A stretch of DNA of 64,000 bases from Apoda limacodes (GCA_946406115.1 OX291554.1:14147092-14211091), one strand, 5' to 3'; positions 32,905 to 45,300 are shown, counted from the stretch's first letter. Numbers and translations are program-made. Notes: generated by a model from the sequence alone, not told the origin.

Positions 32905-34049
32905 TGCTGAACAAAATTTATGATTTCATGAGTTGTTTTTTGCTTTTCAGTTTTTTAGCAGTCAGGTTTTTTGTATTTATTTTGTATTTACTTACAACTA
33001 AGAATGCAAGTTAGCTTAGAGTTTGCAAAAAGAAAATTAAATTGAAAAATACAAAAACTAATTTTTATAATGAAAAATACAAAAGTGTGTACATAATTTA
33101 TAACTTATTAGGGATTGCAATCCCGCTGCCGCAAGATCCCGCTGCTTTTATTTATCTGCTGCACCTTCAAAGCGCGGATCCGCATATTAGTCCGAGACCG
33201 TTAGCGTATTTTGAGGTCATAAGTTACAAAAATTCTAAAGTCGCTAATTTTTTGCATATGGATACAGTGTGCACCTATGAAACCTATATTGCGTTTTGTG
33301 TCATTTCTTGCACTTTCATTTTCAGTAATTCGATGATTTGTGACAATTTTTTTAATTTAAAATTAAAATAGGCAAAATTAAATTAAACTTAAAAAATATA
33401 ACAGTATCATATTAAGGATAGCTTGGGTAGTGTACTAACCCAGTTTGTGTCATCTTCGTCCATTGCAAACTGATATACAGTCAGGATGTAAAATTATTGG
33501 CAAAAAAAAAATTATAGTAAAAAAAAATAATAGAACCCATTACAGATCACATAAATATACCCATTGAATAAATTTGTGCCAAATCAGGACACGCGATTTC
33601 AAGATTTTTGATTATTTCCTTTTTCCAAGCTGCAAATGCTTGAAAAAAATATTAGAATCATTAGAGTTCACATAATCAAGACAATAAAGTCGTAACAAAT
33701 GCGAAGTTTTAATTTGTGTGATTTTCATCCACGATATAAATAAATATAAAATATAAAAGCACTAATTTAAAGTATTAAATTGCGCTTGAGCTGGCACGGC
33801 ACGGCAGACAAAGATACTTACCTCCACAAGCGCGCTTCTGCGATCTCAATACCTACGAATTTGTGCATTACTAGAGATGATAAGGGACGGTCAATGTGTT
33901 CGACTCTACGCTGCTGAATTGAACCTTAATGTTGCACAAGTCGATAACTTCTCCTTTTAAGAAGTTCTTCTCCAAGTACTTTTTTCAAGGGAAAGTTTTT
34001 TGAATGACATAGATATTTTTTTTTAAATATTGTCTAAAAACTAAACTAC
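32905..34049. other. AT-rich, no gene recognised
   Basis: A GC-richer block at 33115-33200 (ATTGCAATCCCGCTGCCGCA) looks like a dispersed repeat but I cannot name it. The 109-codon frame at 33042-33371 spans it and has no motifs. Confidence 0.35.
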
Positions 34050-34215
34050 TGTATCGATTTGGATAAAAATACTTGGGACCAACTCGCAAGTATATCCTGT
34101 CGAATAAAAAACAAATCACGTAAATCGGTTCATAAACAAAAAGTAATGACTGAACATCCATAAAAAAAATATACAGTCGAATTGAGAACCTCCTCCTTTT
34201 TTTGAAGTCGGTTAA
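34050..34215 (+). repeat. Lepidopteran dispersed repeat (GAACCTCCTCC...GAAGTCGGTTAAAA type)
   Basis: TACAGTCGAATTGAGAACCT, CCTCCTTTTTTTGAAGTCGG and TTAAAAATAA form a 3' end I recognise from many moth genomes, preceded by CGTAAATCGGTTCATAAAC. Confidence 0.7.
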
Positions 34216-35564
34216 AAATAATAATGATAAATAATATACTGCAGATGTCTTCGTAATGAATTCACATAGAAATACTCGTATTAAATTCATTACCTTCTTT
34301 TGGTCTCATTACCATTAACTTCATAGCTGAAGGATATTGATGTTAGTGAAAGTGAGGTTATTAAATTTTTTAAACTGTTTTTGATTTCTATCCCTAATAC
34401 ATCGACTTATGTACATAAAAATAATATTAAATATGAACAACACAAGGCTTCTTCTCGGTTTCAGAAGCTTCGAAAAAGCATGAAAATGCAATGCAGTCTT
34501 TTAAAATTAAATTCGTAACTACTGCTAAACGGTTGCGACGATTTTGATCCTATTTGATTTTTAATTGTGACATTTTTTTTTAAATCCAACAATATTTTCC
34601 GGGTTGCTAAAAACAAGCGGGTCCCTACGCGGGCGCGGGCGTCAGTGTTTCTCTAGAATTAGGACGGGGAGGCTGTGTCGCACGTCGTTCTGTTACGTTG
34701 ACCAGTATTTCGGGTACACACACACGTCCTTAATGTTTTTGTGTGTATGTGCGTTTAAAGAATTTGCAATAGAGAATAGAATGAATTGTTTGATATTGTG
34801 TTTTGCGCTTAGACGGTTTAGGTTATTATTTTAGTCAAGTACTCGTGCCTACCTATAGTTTATGATCTTGCACATGAAGAATACAGGTACCAAATACGTT
34901 TAGATTTTTCTGAATTTTGATATGACAATTTCCATCGTAATTTAACAAAGCCAGTCTAGTGTTCGAGTAAAATACAGAATGTACCTACCTATGTTATACA
35001 TTTAGATGTGACGCGCACTATAGCGAGAAAACTTGCCGTTATCAATGGTATTGAAAAGCGTACATTGGTTGAAAATTTTCTGCTTTACAATTTTGTGCTC
35101 ACATTTTTTCTCTAAAAGTTTTAGAGTAAAATGAGTAAAACAAATATATATATTAATATATATTAACGTCTGTATACGATACCACGACGCCTCCTCTTTC
35201 AAGTAGCTGGTAAAAAACTGATCTGCTACTCAAAATCTAAAAAATAATTTGACATATGTTTTATTTCATTAAATTTATTTGCATATTTTACTATTTTTAG
35301 TCCATTTTCGGTGGACTATTACTTAAGTTCTATTTCCGGAGTGCTACTCTAATATATCTTTATAATTTTTTTTAACGAAACTGAAAGACTATTTATGTTC
35401 ATATAGGACACCTGCCTGATTTTATCAGAAAGAATGATAGAATTATAGGACTTACTCTTTTACCCCGGTTTCCCCGTTCAGCATTAAAAGGTTCATCCGT
35501 AAACCTTTTTATATATCGTCGACTATATCTTGTAACGTACCTATTATTGTAGTAAAAGTGCCAG
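34216..35564. other. Mostly AT-rich; one GC-rich spot at 34610-34700
   Basis: GGGTCCCTACGCGGGCGCGG marks a short GC spike of unknown nature, possibly a first exon or an element end. No gene called. Confidence 0.35.
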
Positions 35565-35660
35565 ACGCGCACAAAGGGTTCCGTCCTATTATCTATAAAA
35601 ACGTCAAAAAAATCACGTTTGTTGTATGGGAGCCCCCCTAAATTTTTTTTTTTTATTAAT
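35565..35660 (+). repeat. Lepidopteran AGGGTTCCG-type repeat, 5' part
   Basis: GTGCCAGACGCGCACAAAGG, GTTCCGTCC and TTTGTTGTATGGGAGCCCCC match the first third of the copy at 21254-21709. Confidence 0.75.
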
Positions 35661-36784
35661 TTAATTATTTTTTGGAAGAACGGGCAGATGTGAACATGTA
35701 TATCTTTCTAAATACAACGTATAGTTGGTAAAATATCATATTTAAATTATAATATAGGACTTAGAAATGTGTCCCTTAATGTTCCCCTCGTTACCATTCG
35801 ATGATACCTACGACTATGCTGTCGCACCCCGCTCAGTAGAGCCGGAGACAGTCATCTTTTTGCTGTCGGGCAAGGCACAGGTTTGAAAGATATTGTAATT
35901 ACATACATTATAAAAAAAATATTACCATTTATTTCATTACCGTTCATTACCTTCCAGATATATCGAATGGTAATGAGAAATCACTAATGGTAATGAGAAA
36001 TTATGTTACATTCTACAGTGGTTGTTTAATACACAATGTAATAATATATCTTTACAACATATATCTTCGCTTCTCGTTATGTTGAGGTTTAAGTACATAT
36101 GCTGTAAAGCAATTAAAATTTACATACAATTAAAGTTTGGAATATAGGAGAGGGTGGCATACCTTGGGACACTTCGTATTATATTTATTTATCATTCTGG
36201 TTGATTTTCGATCCTAAACAACTGTACCAAATAATACAGCAATAACTTGACAAGAAGTGCAATATTAATGTTTTACCAAGGCGGTAAGCCTAGAATCAGG
36301 CGGACAATCCTTAGTGGTATACAAAAACTAAATGTTTTCCGTCTTATTTATGTACGATTTTCTATAATTTTGTACCTACCAAAGGGTTCCCAAGGTATTT
36401 GCATAATTGTATCCTGGAACACTAAGACTCTAAATTTATATCAAATTATCATCCAAAACATTCACTCCAAATAATATTTGTTAAGGTCAATATAGTAGAT
36501 AATATTTTATTTTCACGCCTCGTTGCCCCTCCAATCTTTCCTTATATAGCGGCTAGATACTTAGTTTTTTTTTACGAATTCACAAATAGAGTCCTTTAAT
36601 TTGGTGTCAAAAACATGCAAGTGTAGCCATACAAGTTTCGGCCTTTTATATGCACTATAAAAGTCTTCTTAGGCATCACTTTAGATACTAAATTGTAATG
36701 GCACTCACATATTTCTCTCTTAGCGCGAAAACTTAGCTTAGCCGCCTATTCTGTCAGAAAATTTGCTTGTAGTTTTCAAGTAGC
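35661..36784. other. AT-rich; short repeated ATGGTAATGAGAAAT motif and a LINE tail fragment
   Basis: ATGGTAATGAGAAAT occurs twice at 35963-36002, with related TCATTACCATT on the other strand near 34304. At 36280-36330, GGTAAGCCTAGAATCAGGCG...CCTTAGTGGTATACAAAAA is a decayed tail of the copy A LINE family. No gene. Confidence 0.45.
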
Positions 36785-37065
36785 CTATGTTTCTAATATT
36801 TATTATATTCATGGGTAGTATGGATATGGTATACATATGATTGTGCAAGAATATTATTGTGATGGCGGTAATGCTACTAGTACTATTAAATATCGGAGTA
36901 CTCTTAAATATCTGAATTTCTTCACGAGTGCTTCATATGGTGAGCTCCGTACGCTACATAAAAACAAAAAATAACCTACAAAGTGTTTCAATACATATTG
37001 TATAGTTGTTAGCTGATTATCAAAGTATTGTATTATTACTTTAAATAGAACTTCTTGCCTTGCTT
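36785..37065 (+). repeat. LINE-derived dispersed repeat, mate at 51895-52250
   Basis: ATGATTGTGCAA, CTAGTACTATTAAATATCGG, CTCTTAAATATCTGAATT, GCTACATAAAAACAAAAAA and TCAAAGTATTGTATTA are shared with 51895-52250. The 3' end has been cut by the LINE fragment that follows at 37066. Confidence 0.65.
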
Positions 37066-37380
37066 GCTTGTATAGTGCAATGTGTTCTAAGGAATTGTTC
37101 AAAATTATGCTACTTTCTTCCATCGCACCGTTCGCAATCAGCAGGGAATTAATCTTCGCACCTTAGAACATAAATAATCACGTACAGTGCGGTTTTAGAG
37201 AAAAGAAACACTTAGGTTGTGTAATGGGCTCTCTGCCAAGGAGCAAGAAAGAAGTTATTTGTTTTTTTAAGGGTAGGCAACGTGCAGATGATGCCCCAGG
37301 TGTTGCAAGCGTCCGGTGACTGTTAACTATCAGGCAGACCGCAAGTTTGTTTCCCACCTTAGTGGTATGAAAAAATCTAG
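37066..37380 (+). mobile_element. LINE copy D (copy A family), 3' fragment
   Basis: TTCTAAGGAATTGTTC, CGTACAGTGCGGTTTTAGAG, GCTCTCTGCCAAGG, GTTGCAAGCGTCCGGTGAC and CCACCTTAGTGGTATGAAAA match the last 300 bp of copies A-C with several deletions. Confidence 0.8.
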
Positions 37381-37385
37381 ATAGC

Positions 37386-39515
37386 ATAATAACAATATAT
37401 ATATATTAAGTAATATATTAGTCTAAATCGATCGGTCTTCGATAAATTAAGCAGGCGGGGAAAATAAGGACTCATCTATTTTATACATTGTTGTTTAAGT
37501 CATAAGGATAGATTTATCTTAAGTAGGTTATGACGCTTGGTCTATAAGGTCGTTATTTTACTTAAACTCATTTTTCGTAAATTTTAAGTTAGGTCGATAT
37601 TTTATTAAGAGTGCGACATTTATTAGTAACGTACAAATAAAGTGACATTCTGCGAATAGGTACGTCCTCTTCTATGTTGAAAAACAATACACATCAACAT
37701 CTTTGTGTTAGTGTAGGATGTCGCTTTTTAATTTTTCGAAAATAAAGCCTAGCTTGATGAATTAATTGTCCACAGAAATATTATATTTTATAATATTAAA
37801 ACACTTACAATAATTCTTACTTTGAAACAAACAAAATAATATAAAAGAAGACAATAACAAGAAATATTTACAAGCGCCAAACGATTCTAAAAACTGTAAA
37901 CGCGAGAGTTAGGGTTCAAACTGTGTGGTGTGTGCATAGGTGTTATATGCCTTTACTTTAAGTAAGGTATAACAAAACAGTGCATTGTACGTTTTTATAA
38001 TATAAGCGTCTTACAAAAAAATTAAAAATACTTCCCAAACAAACAATGTTATCAAGACTGAAGTGCCAACAAAACGTTTAATAAAACTGTGAGATGTGTT
38101 GAGATTAGTGAGACACGTTTGAAGTATATCCCATCTCATATCCTTTTTTGTATACAATGTTCACTCAACACCTATCTACGTCGTTAAGATAAAAGAGGAA
38201 AGTCGTAAACTGAAAAACTCGTTTTATTTCTGCAAAAGAGGCATTTCTTGACCCTTTTGTAAACATATCTTACATTTTATATTCAGCTGGGTTATGTTCC
38301 TGAACAATAAAATATAATGGGCTATGAATCCTTTTTCAGAATTTTATAATATCTTAATTTTACAATATTATAAATTCGCTAGTTTGTTTTTAGGACTGAC
38401 TGATATGGACGTACAATTTTTATATTTAATTAATGTAAATATTTTTCAAAACTTTTTCTTCTGACTACAATATAAAAAGTAATTTATACTTTCATAAAAG
38501 ATTTTCTTTGAAAAAAAGTCGGCAATTGGATGCTGAGTTTCTTCCAACACGGAGTATTTTCTTCTGCAACGAAATTCCAGAAAAAATATAAAATAGAGAA
38601 CCCGTACATAGATTTTAACGTTAAATAAAGTTTTTTTTTTATATTCTGTTAAATTATTTAAAATTGTAAATAAATAAAAATTTGTGAGATTTAAGGTCAT
38701 GTGGGGGGTTAAGTTTTTGTACACTATAATAATAAATAATATTGTATAGATGATGCGTAACTAAAAACACTCTAACTTTTCAACCGAACGTGTCCTGAAA
38801 ATCTGAGAAAAACACAATGATAGAACTTTATGAAAACTTTCATCAAAAAATGTTTATAAAGTTCATGCCTTCTTATCAGCTTCTTTTTCAACTGCAGTGC
38901 TTTAAATATTGGACTATAACTTGTTTCTCAGATCATGAAAATGTTTGCTAATTTTTATTAAATATCTAGTCTCAACGAGGTACCTACAAAGGATTGCACG
39001 TAACAGACGGTAAGAAAGGAAATTTAGAATATAAATGGAATTAACATCGTCTAATCACTACCTAGGGAGCACTCCATCTAATGCTCCTGAATCCGGCAAC
39101 AACGTTCCACTTCACTTACTAGCCCGCTACGGGAGCCTTTTTGAATACAAATAGCTTGAAACTATCCTATTACGTCGAGAAGCTCATGTTTAATACAATT
39201 CATGGACAACCCTTATTTTTTTTAAGAAATAAATAAATAAAATTAATTTTTATGTGCAATAATTTTGGCAAATCGTAAGTAAAAGCAGGGAGCTCTTTGC
39301 GCGGATTAAAGCTGTAGCCATGTGCGGCCAACTCAACTTTTACACTACTACCAACAAGATGGTGCATGAATGTATGTATATATGTATGCCCAATTGGCTA
39401 GGTGGACTTTGTTAGGTACTGTACTAACCGTCAAAAACTTGATAAAGAATTTGATAGTTTATGGCCAAAAACAGTACATTTAGTGCGAAAGTCTCAAGTA
39501 TACTGATTAATCACA
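37386..39515. other. AT-rich, no gene recognised
   Basis: The open frames here are short and AT-driven. No motif or repeat family recognised. Confidence 0.4.
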
Positions 39516-39615
39516 CTACTGACTTTTCCAACTGACCCAATCACCCTCACCTAAGGTGAGGGTAGGCCTGTGCCTTAGCAGTGGGGATGTAAAAGGCTAA
39601 TAAAGAAGAAGAAGG
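39516..39615 (+). repeat. Lepidopteran retroelement 3' tail with GAA microsatellite
   Basis: GGTGAGGGTAGGCCTGTGCC, TTAGCAGTGGGGATGTAAAA and AATAAAGAAGAAGAAG form a tail type shared with 23995-24060. Confidence 0.65.
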
Positions 39616-40248
39616 TAGGTACTAAAGACTCCACACAACTTATCTACTGCTGCTACTTTACAGAGAGGTAGGGCACTGCAAGTACTCGCTCAAATAAGCC
39701 ACCCGAACAACTAAAGTAGGGCATAGCGAGTACTTGCTCGAATTAGCGGCCCGAACTGGGGAAGTACCTCCACCTTACAGAAAACCGCGGCCAAACACTA
39801 ACATTGAGTAGTGTTGTGTTCCTGGCGGTGAGTATGGTTGCCAGAGCTCTTTGAGCATTCGCTACGCGGACAGCGGAGGACCGGCGGTGCTTGTTGCTGT
39901 CATGCTCGGCGTAGACGCGGCGTGCTGGTTCGGCGGTCAGGGAGACCTGACCGCTGGCCGCCCGCAGGTTGAACGGGATCCCGAACCCAGGGATCACTTA
40001 ATCTCCGCTCTGGGAGGCTGATCCGCCAGCCTGTGTAAAGTATCTGAAGTGGTAGTCGTGCCGGAGAAGGAGACCGGAGTGGACCCGGCTACCACAACAG
40101 AGGGGGATCAGGGGCCCTTCCGCCCGCCGTGCCAGCAACCGTATCATCTGTGGCGAGCTTCGGCAGTCTTAGAACTGCACCTTTTGTCCTCTAAGCTGTC
40201 TGTGCAGTGAATCCTCATCCTTAGTCTTAGTAACTTTTTTTATATATT

Positions 40249-41394
40249 ATGGCCATGAGAACGAAAAAGAAAAGAGTTTGTACAGCGGCTACTCCATCCA
40301 CATATAATGTGGATTTTTGCAACATCAGGGGTATTCACGCAAATCTTAACGCAGTCCACCACCATCTCGAAACTGCGCAGCCGACCATTCTTTTTCTAAC
40401 GGAGACGCAGATATTCTGCCCGGCCGACACATCATACCTTCACTATCCCGGCTACAAACTCGAACACAATTTTATGAGTCGTGCCGGTGTATGTATGTTC
40501 GTCCGGGAGGATATCTGCTGTCGCCGCCTTCATAGCCTTGAAGACAGGGACCTGTCGATATTGTGGGTGCGCGTAGATTACGGCGGCCACACTCGTATCT
40601 ATGCGTGCCTATACAGGTCTCAAAGCGGTGACACGGACTTAACTCGACCCTTGACGCACCTGAGTTTGACGACTGACAAAGTTCTAGAGCAATATCCCAC
40701 AGCAGAACTAGTTATTTTGGGAGATTTTAACGCCCACCATCGCGAGTGGCTCAGTTCTCGAACCAATAACTATGCTGGGATATCTGCTCACGAATTTGCT
40801 CTGACCTATGGATTCTCTCAGCTGGTACTTTCTCCAACGAGACTACCAGATATAGAGGAACATACGAGCTCCTTTTTGGACCTTCTGCTGACTACTCGTC
40901 CGGACGGATAATCCGTCTCAGTGGATGCGCCTCTTGGCTCCTCGGACCACTGTCTCGTTTGGACTCAAGTGTCATGCACACAACCCGATCCTTCTGGGCC
41001 AACTATTGGGCGTCGTGTGTGGCACTATAAGTCGGCAGACTGGGATGGATTGCGAGAATTTTACGCATGTTACCCGTGGAGGCAGATCTGCTTTAACTCA
41101 GAAGATCCTGACGTTTGCGCAGCCGCAGTCACTGAGACAATCCTTGCTGGTATGGAATGCTATATTCCTAACCCGCGAGTAGCTGCCGGCGTCAAAAAAC
41201 GACCGTGGTTTAATAGGTCTTGCAGAAAAGCTAAAATTCTTAAGCAAAATGCATATGAGGCTTGGACCACGGCTCGTTATAATAAGGATCCGAATATTTC
41301 TGAGTTAAAACGCAAATTAAATGCTGCCTCGAGGTTCAGTAAGAAAGCACCTGCCAGAGCAAAATTCCAATTCATCGGCAAAATAAGTGAGTGA
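40249..41394 (+). pseudogene. LINE copy B endonuclease domain
   Basis: AP-type endonuclease that nicks target DNA to prime reverse transcription. From the ATG at 40249: FCNIRGIHANL (Asn), LFLTETQIF (catalytic Glu), AELVILGDFNAHHREW and, after a TAA at 40909-40911, LGSSDHCLVW (Asp-His). The frame continues past the stop to 41394 with KRPWFNRSCRKAKILK, the linker to the RT. Apart from this single nonsense codon the domain is complete. Confidence 0.85.
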
Positions 41395-41655
41395 CTTCCG
41401 AGTTATCCCTCTGGGATTCGTACTTTCTGGCCGCTTGCTTAAGCTGCAGTCGTCGTTACAACCACTGCGAAAGACCGGTGGCGACATGGCCCATAGTGCT
41501 AAAGAGAAAATAGGTGGGCGACTTGCGAGCTATCCTTCTGGAAGTCGTGCTTTCTGGTCACTTGCCAAAGCTGCCGAAGGGAACTTTTGCCAGTCGTCGT
41601 TACCACCACTGCGAAAGACCGATGGTGACTTGGCCCATAGTGCTAAAGAGAAAGC
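41382..41655 (+). repeat. Diverged tandem duplication inside LINE copy B
   Basis: The segment between endonuclease and RT is present twice. One unit is at 41382-41505 (GTGAGTGACTTCCGAGTTAT...GAAAGACCGGTGGCGACATG...CTAAAGAGAAAAT). The other is at 41508-41655 (GGTGGGCGACTTGCGAGC...GAAAGACCGATGGTGACTTG...GAAAGCC). The second matches copies A and E; the first is clearly more diverged, so it did not arise by simple recent duplication. Confidence 0.75.
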
Positions 41656-43300
41656 CGATCTACTGGGCAGTCTCTTTGCCTCGAACTCGAAAATGAACGA
41701 TGAAGGCGCTGTACCACCTACTATACCGTGGTGCGGTAAGACCATGCCGGAAATCTCCATAAAGCAGCGGGAGGTCAGGCGGGCGTTGCTTTCTCTTAAC
41801 GTTCATAAGTCGAGTGGGCCAGACGGTATACCAGCAGTGGTACTTAAGCAGTGTGCTCCTGAGTTATGTCCTGTACTCACGCGCCTCTTCGCGCTTTCTT
41901 ACCACACTAGGCAATTTTTGTCTTCATGGAAGACTGCGAAGAGACTGCGCCCAAAAAGGGCGATAGATGAGATCTATCGAATTACAGGCCTATCGCTATT
42001 ACCTCTCTCCTCTCTAAGGTGATGGAGCGTGTGATCAACACACAGCTTCTAAGATACCTAGAAGTACACGATCTGGTCAGTGACCGTCAATATGGCTTTC
42101 GCCACGGTCGCTCGACTGGTGACCTTCTAGTGTATCTCACACACCGATGGGCACTAGCCATTGAGAGTCAGGGGGACGCATTGGCATATAGCCTGGACAT
42201 AGCGAAGGCGTTCGATCGGGTCTGGCACCGGGGTCTTCTATCGAAGTTGTCATCTTACGGAGTGCCCGAGGGTTTGTGCAAATGGGTGGCTAGCTTTTTG
42301 TCCGGCAGACGCATACGAACCGTAGTTGACGTTAGTTGCTCTGATAGCATGGACATTAATGCTGGTGTCCCGCAAGGCTCTGTGCTGTCTCCTACGCTGT
42401 TTCTACTGCATATCAATGACATGTTGGACATCAACAACATACATTGCTATGCAGATGACAGTACTGGAGACGCTTTTTACACGGGTATTGCAAACATCCC
42501 TCGTTCCGTTGTGGAGGAAAACCGCGGAGAACTTGTGTCTCAAATTGAGACCACACTGTCCCAGGTCTCTGACTGGGGACGGGTAAACTTGGTCCGATTC
42601 AACCCTACAAAGACACAAGTGTGCGCGTTCACCGCTAAGAAAACTCCATTCACTGTAGTCCCACAATTCCAGAATACTCCCCTCTTCATCTCCAAAAGCA
42701 TTGGGATCCTTGGTGTCGAAATTTCCAGCGATGTTCAGTTCCGAGATCATTTACAAGATAAGGTGAAGCTGGCATCCAAAAAACTTGGTGTACTCAACAG
42801 AGCGAAGCAGTACTTCACGTCGGGGCAAAGGTTATTACTTTACAAGTCGCAAGTTCGGCCCCATATGGAGTACTGCTGCCATCTCTGGGCAGGTGCACCC
42901 GGATACCAGCTTGGCCCTTTTGACTCGGTTCAACGACGGGCTGTGAGAATTGTCGACGATTCCAAACTCACTTGCGGTATCGAGCCCTTAAGTCTGAGGA
43001 GAGACTTTGCCTCACTGTGTGTGTTCTACCGCTTGTACAATGGGTTGTGTTCTGAGGAATTGTTCGGCAGGGAATTCATTCTCACACTTTAGAACCTAAA
43101 TGGTCGCGTACAGTGCGGTTTCAGAGAAACTTCCTCCCGCGAACGCTTAAGTTGTGGAATGAGCTCCCTGCCAAGGTTTTCTGCAAGGACTACAGTATGG
43201 AGTTCTTCAAGAAAGAAGTTATTAGATTTCTGAAGGGTCGGCAACACGTAAGTGATACCCCTGGTGTTGCAAGCGTCCATAGGCTACGGTGACCGCTTAC
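41508..43300 (+). pseudogene. LINE copy B reverse transcriptase
   Basis: RT with SSGPDGIPAVVLKQ, then an indel-damaged stretch at 41935-41965 that destroys the VHPVPKKGDRSDPSNYRP block. An open frame from 42019 follows with DRQYGFRHGRSTGDLL, SLDIAKAFDRVWH, GVPQGSVLSPTLF and HCYADDSTGD (DD at 42454-42459), up to CSEELFGREF. There a deletion removes the MMPTATFYHRT block seen in copy A. The C-terminus continues in another frame to about 43280. Confidence 0.85.
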
Positions 43301-43639
43301 CATCAGGCGGTTTGCCACCTTAGTGGTATTAAAAAAAAAAAAAAAAAAAAAAAACGAGTTTACTGCACTAATACCACTTAATGATTTATTTATTTTAATA
43401 TCTACTACTGCGAAAAATCTTAAAACCTATTAGTAATGACCAATCTGCCAGCCTGGTCACCAACGCCTTCTTAGGGGTAAAGCCGAAATCCTGATCTTAT
43501 AGAACAAGCTCGATCAGCGCGTCTTGCCGCGTGTTCTATGATCATCCTTTGTTATACTTTTTCTTGTAGAGCCAGAAAATACAATGCCAAAGTAAAAACT
43601 ATTTAAGTTATATTGAATAGTAGTTATAATTATTTCGTA

Positions 43640-43870
43640 CATCCTTTTATACATGGAGCCTGTGGGCAAGCTTTACCTAGAGGCAATATAATGCACTAAG
43701 AGTTCAGTACAATGATGCCTTCAGGGTGCTGACGGGGCTGCCCTGATTTAGCAGTGCATCGGGCATGTTTGGGGAGGCACGCGCTTTTAGGCGAAAATTA
43801 GAAAACTTTGTGGCTCGTTACTAAGCAAAGTGCAGAGCAGCCACAACTGATTAGATGCTGTCTATGTGAT
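43640..43870 (+). pseudogene. Fragment of a LINE of the 3027-6730 type (RT C-terminus)
   Basis: The plus strand encodes ALRVQYNDAFRVLTGLP, then a stop, then FSSASGMFGEARA, closely resembling SALRVQYNNAFRVLLGLPRF and ASGMFAEYRV in the LINE at 3203-3739. Only the extreme C-terminus is present, with stops. Confidence 0.7.
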
Positions 43871-44601
43871 CCCTTGTTCCAGTCACTCCTCGTGTTAGTA
43901 CACAGGGAGTTCTTATTCACTTAATCGCTACATTGAGTTCAGTTAGTCTTGTAATTTTATAACAAAATAGTCGAACAATAATTAAGGGGTGATTATGCTC
44001 CTTTTCTAAACAAAATTTTAATTGATTATCAGTTTTTTGTGTAACTATACATTACCGTTTTACATGAAACACCTGAAACTACATGTGGTTCAAATACTTT
44101 CGGGATATTCCATAAGATTGCAAATATTTTTTATGTTTATAATATTTAGACATAGATAACCAATGTTAACCAATAATATTGATTACAGCCCCATGACGCC
44201 CATTTTTATTTTTTGTTATGCCTGTAAAAAATTGCAATGCAACGGGCATAAATAACATACTAACTTATTTACATATTTTTATAACGCTTTACTCTTTTGA
44301 CCTTTGATATCAAAGGCAATATGCAATACTTTTAAAGGTCAGTATATTTAAAGATAAACTGAAACATAAAAAATCTATCGATGCTTAAACTAAAATAATG
44401 AAATTAATTAACCTTCTGTTGCATGAATTACCAGGAAATGAAGTTAAAATTTTTTTTTTCGGTTATGTTGTTTTATTAGGGCTTATTAGAAAGAATAATA
44501 CAAAAAAATGTTTGGTGTTCTAGTTTAAAAACAAATTTAGATAGCCATAAACGGCTTTGTATACATTAAGCACTTTGTATATTCATGCCATTAATGGCTT
44601 C
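43871..44601. other. AT-rich, no gene recognised
   Basis: Short of motifs. It may include the lost 3' non-coding end of the piggyBac-like remnant that follows. Confidence 0.35.
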
Positions 44602-45118
44602 CTATACACTACACATACAAAAGTCAGTTGTAGTGAAAGTCTTGGAAACAATTTCTTTTCTCGTTGAGACATCAAAAGACTTGACATTATTCACAATATA
44701 ATTTTGACACAATTGACGACGTTTCTCATGAATTGGAAAATGATCGATTCTGTCTGATTGCACTGGAAGTTCTTGAACTCTTGCTGGAATTATACGTGCT
44801 TTTTTTAAGGCTGGTTCTTGAGGTTCCTAGGAGGTTTGTAGGAATACCTGTTATGCTTGTAGTTGATGTACCACTCGTAGTGCTGGGCCAGCCCCGTTAA
44901 ACCTCATCATTATTACGTCGCCACAACAACCATGCATTGACAATGCACATGTGAATCATATGAAAAAATATTCGTTTGTACCACTGACTAGATCTTAACT
45001 TAAGCAACTAGTCTAGTAAATCAACCCCATCCATGTGTTAATTGTAGACATTGACTGACTGTGGTGATGTAATAACTTTGTATTCTGTATTCTTTCTCTT
45101 TCCGAGAGTACCTCCTTT
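44602..45118 (-). pseudogene. piggyBac-like transposase C-terminal remnant
   Basis: The minus strand shows, in one frame, MDGVDLLD, a TAG, then LLKLRSSQWYKRIFFHM and CIVNAWLLWRRNN. This is the strongly conserved piggyBac block (G-V-D, third catalytic Asp region, W-Y-R-IFFH). A second frame has ARIIPARVQELPVQSDRIDH and ends at a TAG at 44602-44604. The upstream part of the catalytic domain is missing, and no Cys-rich C-terminal finger is clear. Dead fragment of a TTAA-specific DNA transposon. Confidence 0.75.
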
Positions 45119-45204
45119 TGAAAAATAAAAGAATTTATTTTTTACATTAAGCTAAGCAGGTAATAATAACATTTTTTTACACAGTTCAGATAATAATAAT
45201 TTAA

Positions 45205-45300
45205 TTCGCGGTCTAATTATTTATTATTTTAATTCGCGGTCCAAGTTTTTATTCGCGTGTGGATCAACTTTATTCGCGGTTTAATTATTTTATTTTCGCG
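45205..45300. promoter_or_regulatory. Array of five TTCGCG motifs
   Basis: TTCGCG occurs at 45205, 45233, 45252, 45273 and 45295, spaced 28, 19, 21 and 22 bp, within AT-rich spacers. Three of the five are followed by G(T). It lies between the piggyBac remnant and the virus-like cassette, about 190 bp before an ATGGAG|GTGAGT (45493) that looks like a short first exon with a splice donor. It may be a transcription-factor or transposase binding array, or an element end. Inference only. Confidence 0.4.

Larger units (their letters stand above)
39650..43355 (+). mobile_element. LINE copy B (copy A family), nearly full length
   Basis: The most complete copy. It has a GC-rich 5' leader (39650-40248, with AAGTACCTCCACCTTACAGA and GCGGACAGCGGAGGACCGG), endonuclease, RT, the GCTTACCATCAGGCGG tail and a pure poly(A) at 43330-43354. 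The long clean poly(A) suggests recent insertion, yet the coding region has one stop, a tandem duplication and indels. It probably derives from a recombinant or error-laden copy, or mutated after insertion. Confidence 0.85.

Noticed and set aside
39743..39997. Minus-strand 84-codon protein
   Set aside because: It lies within the GC-rich 5' leader of LINE copy B on the plus strand and has no family motif.
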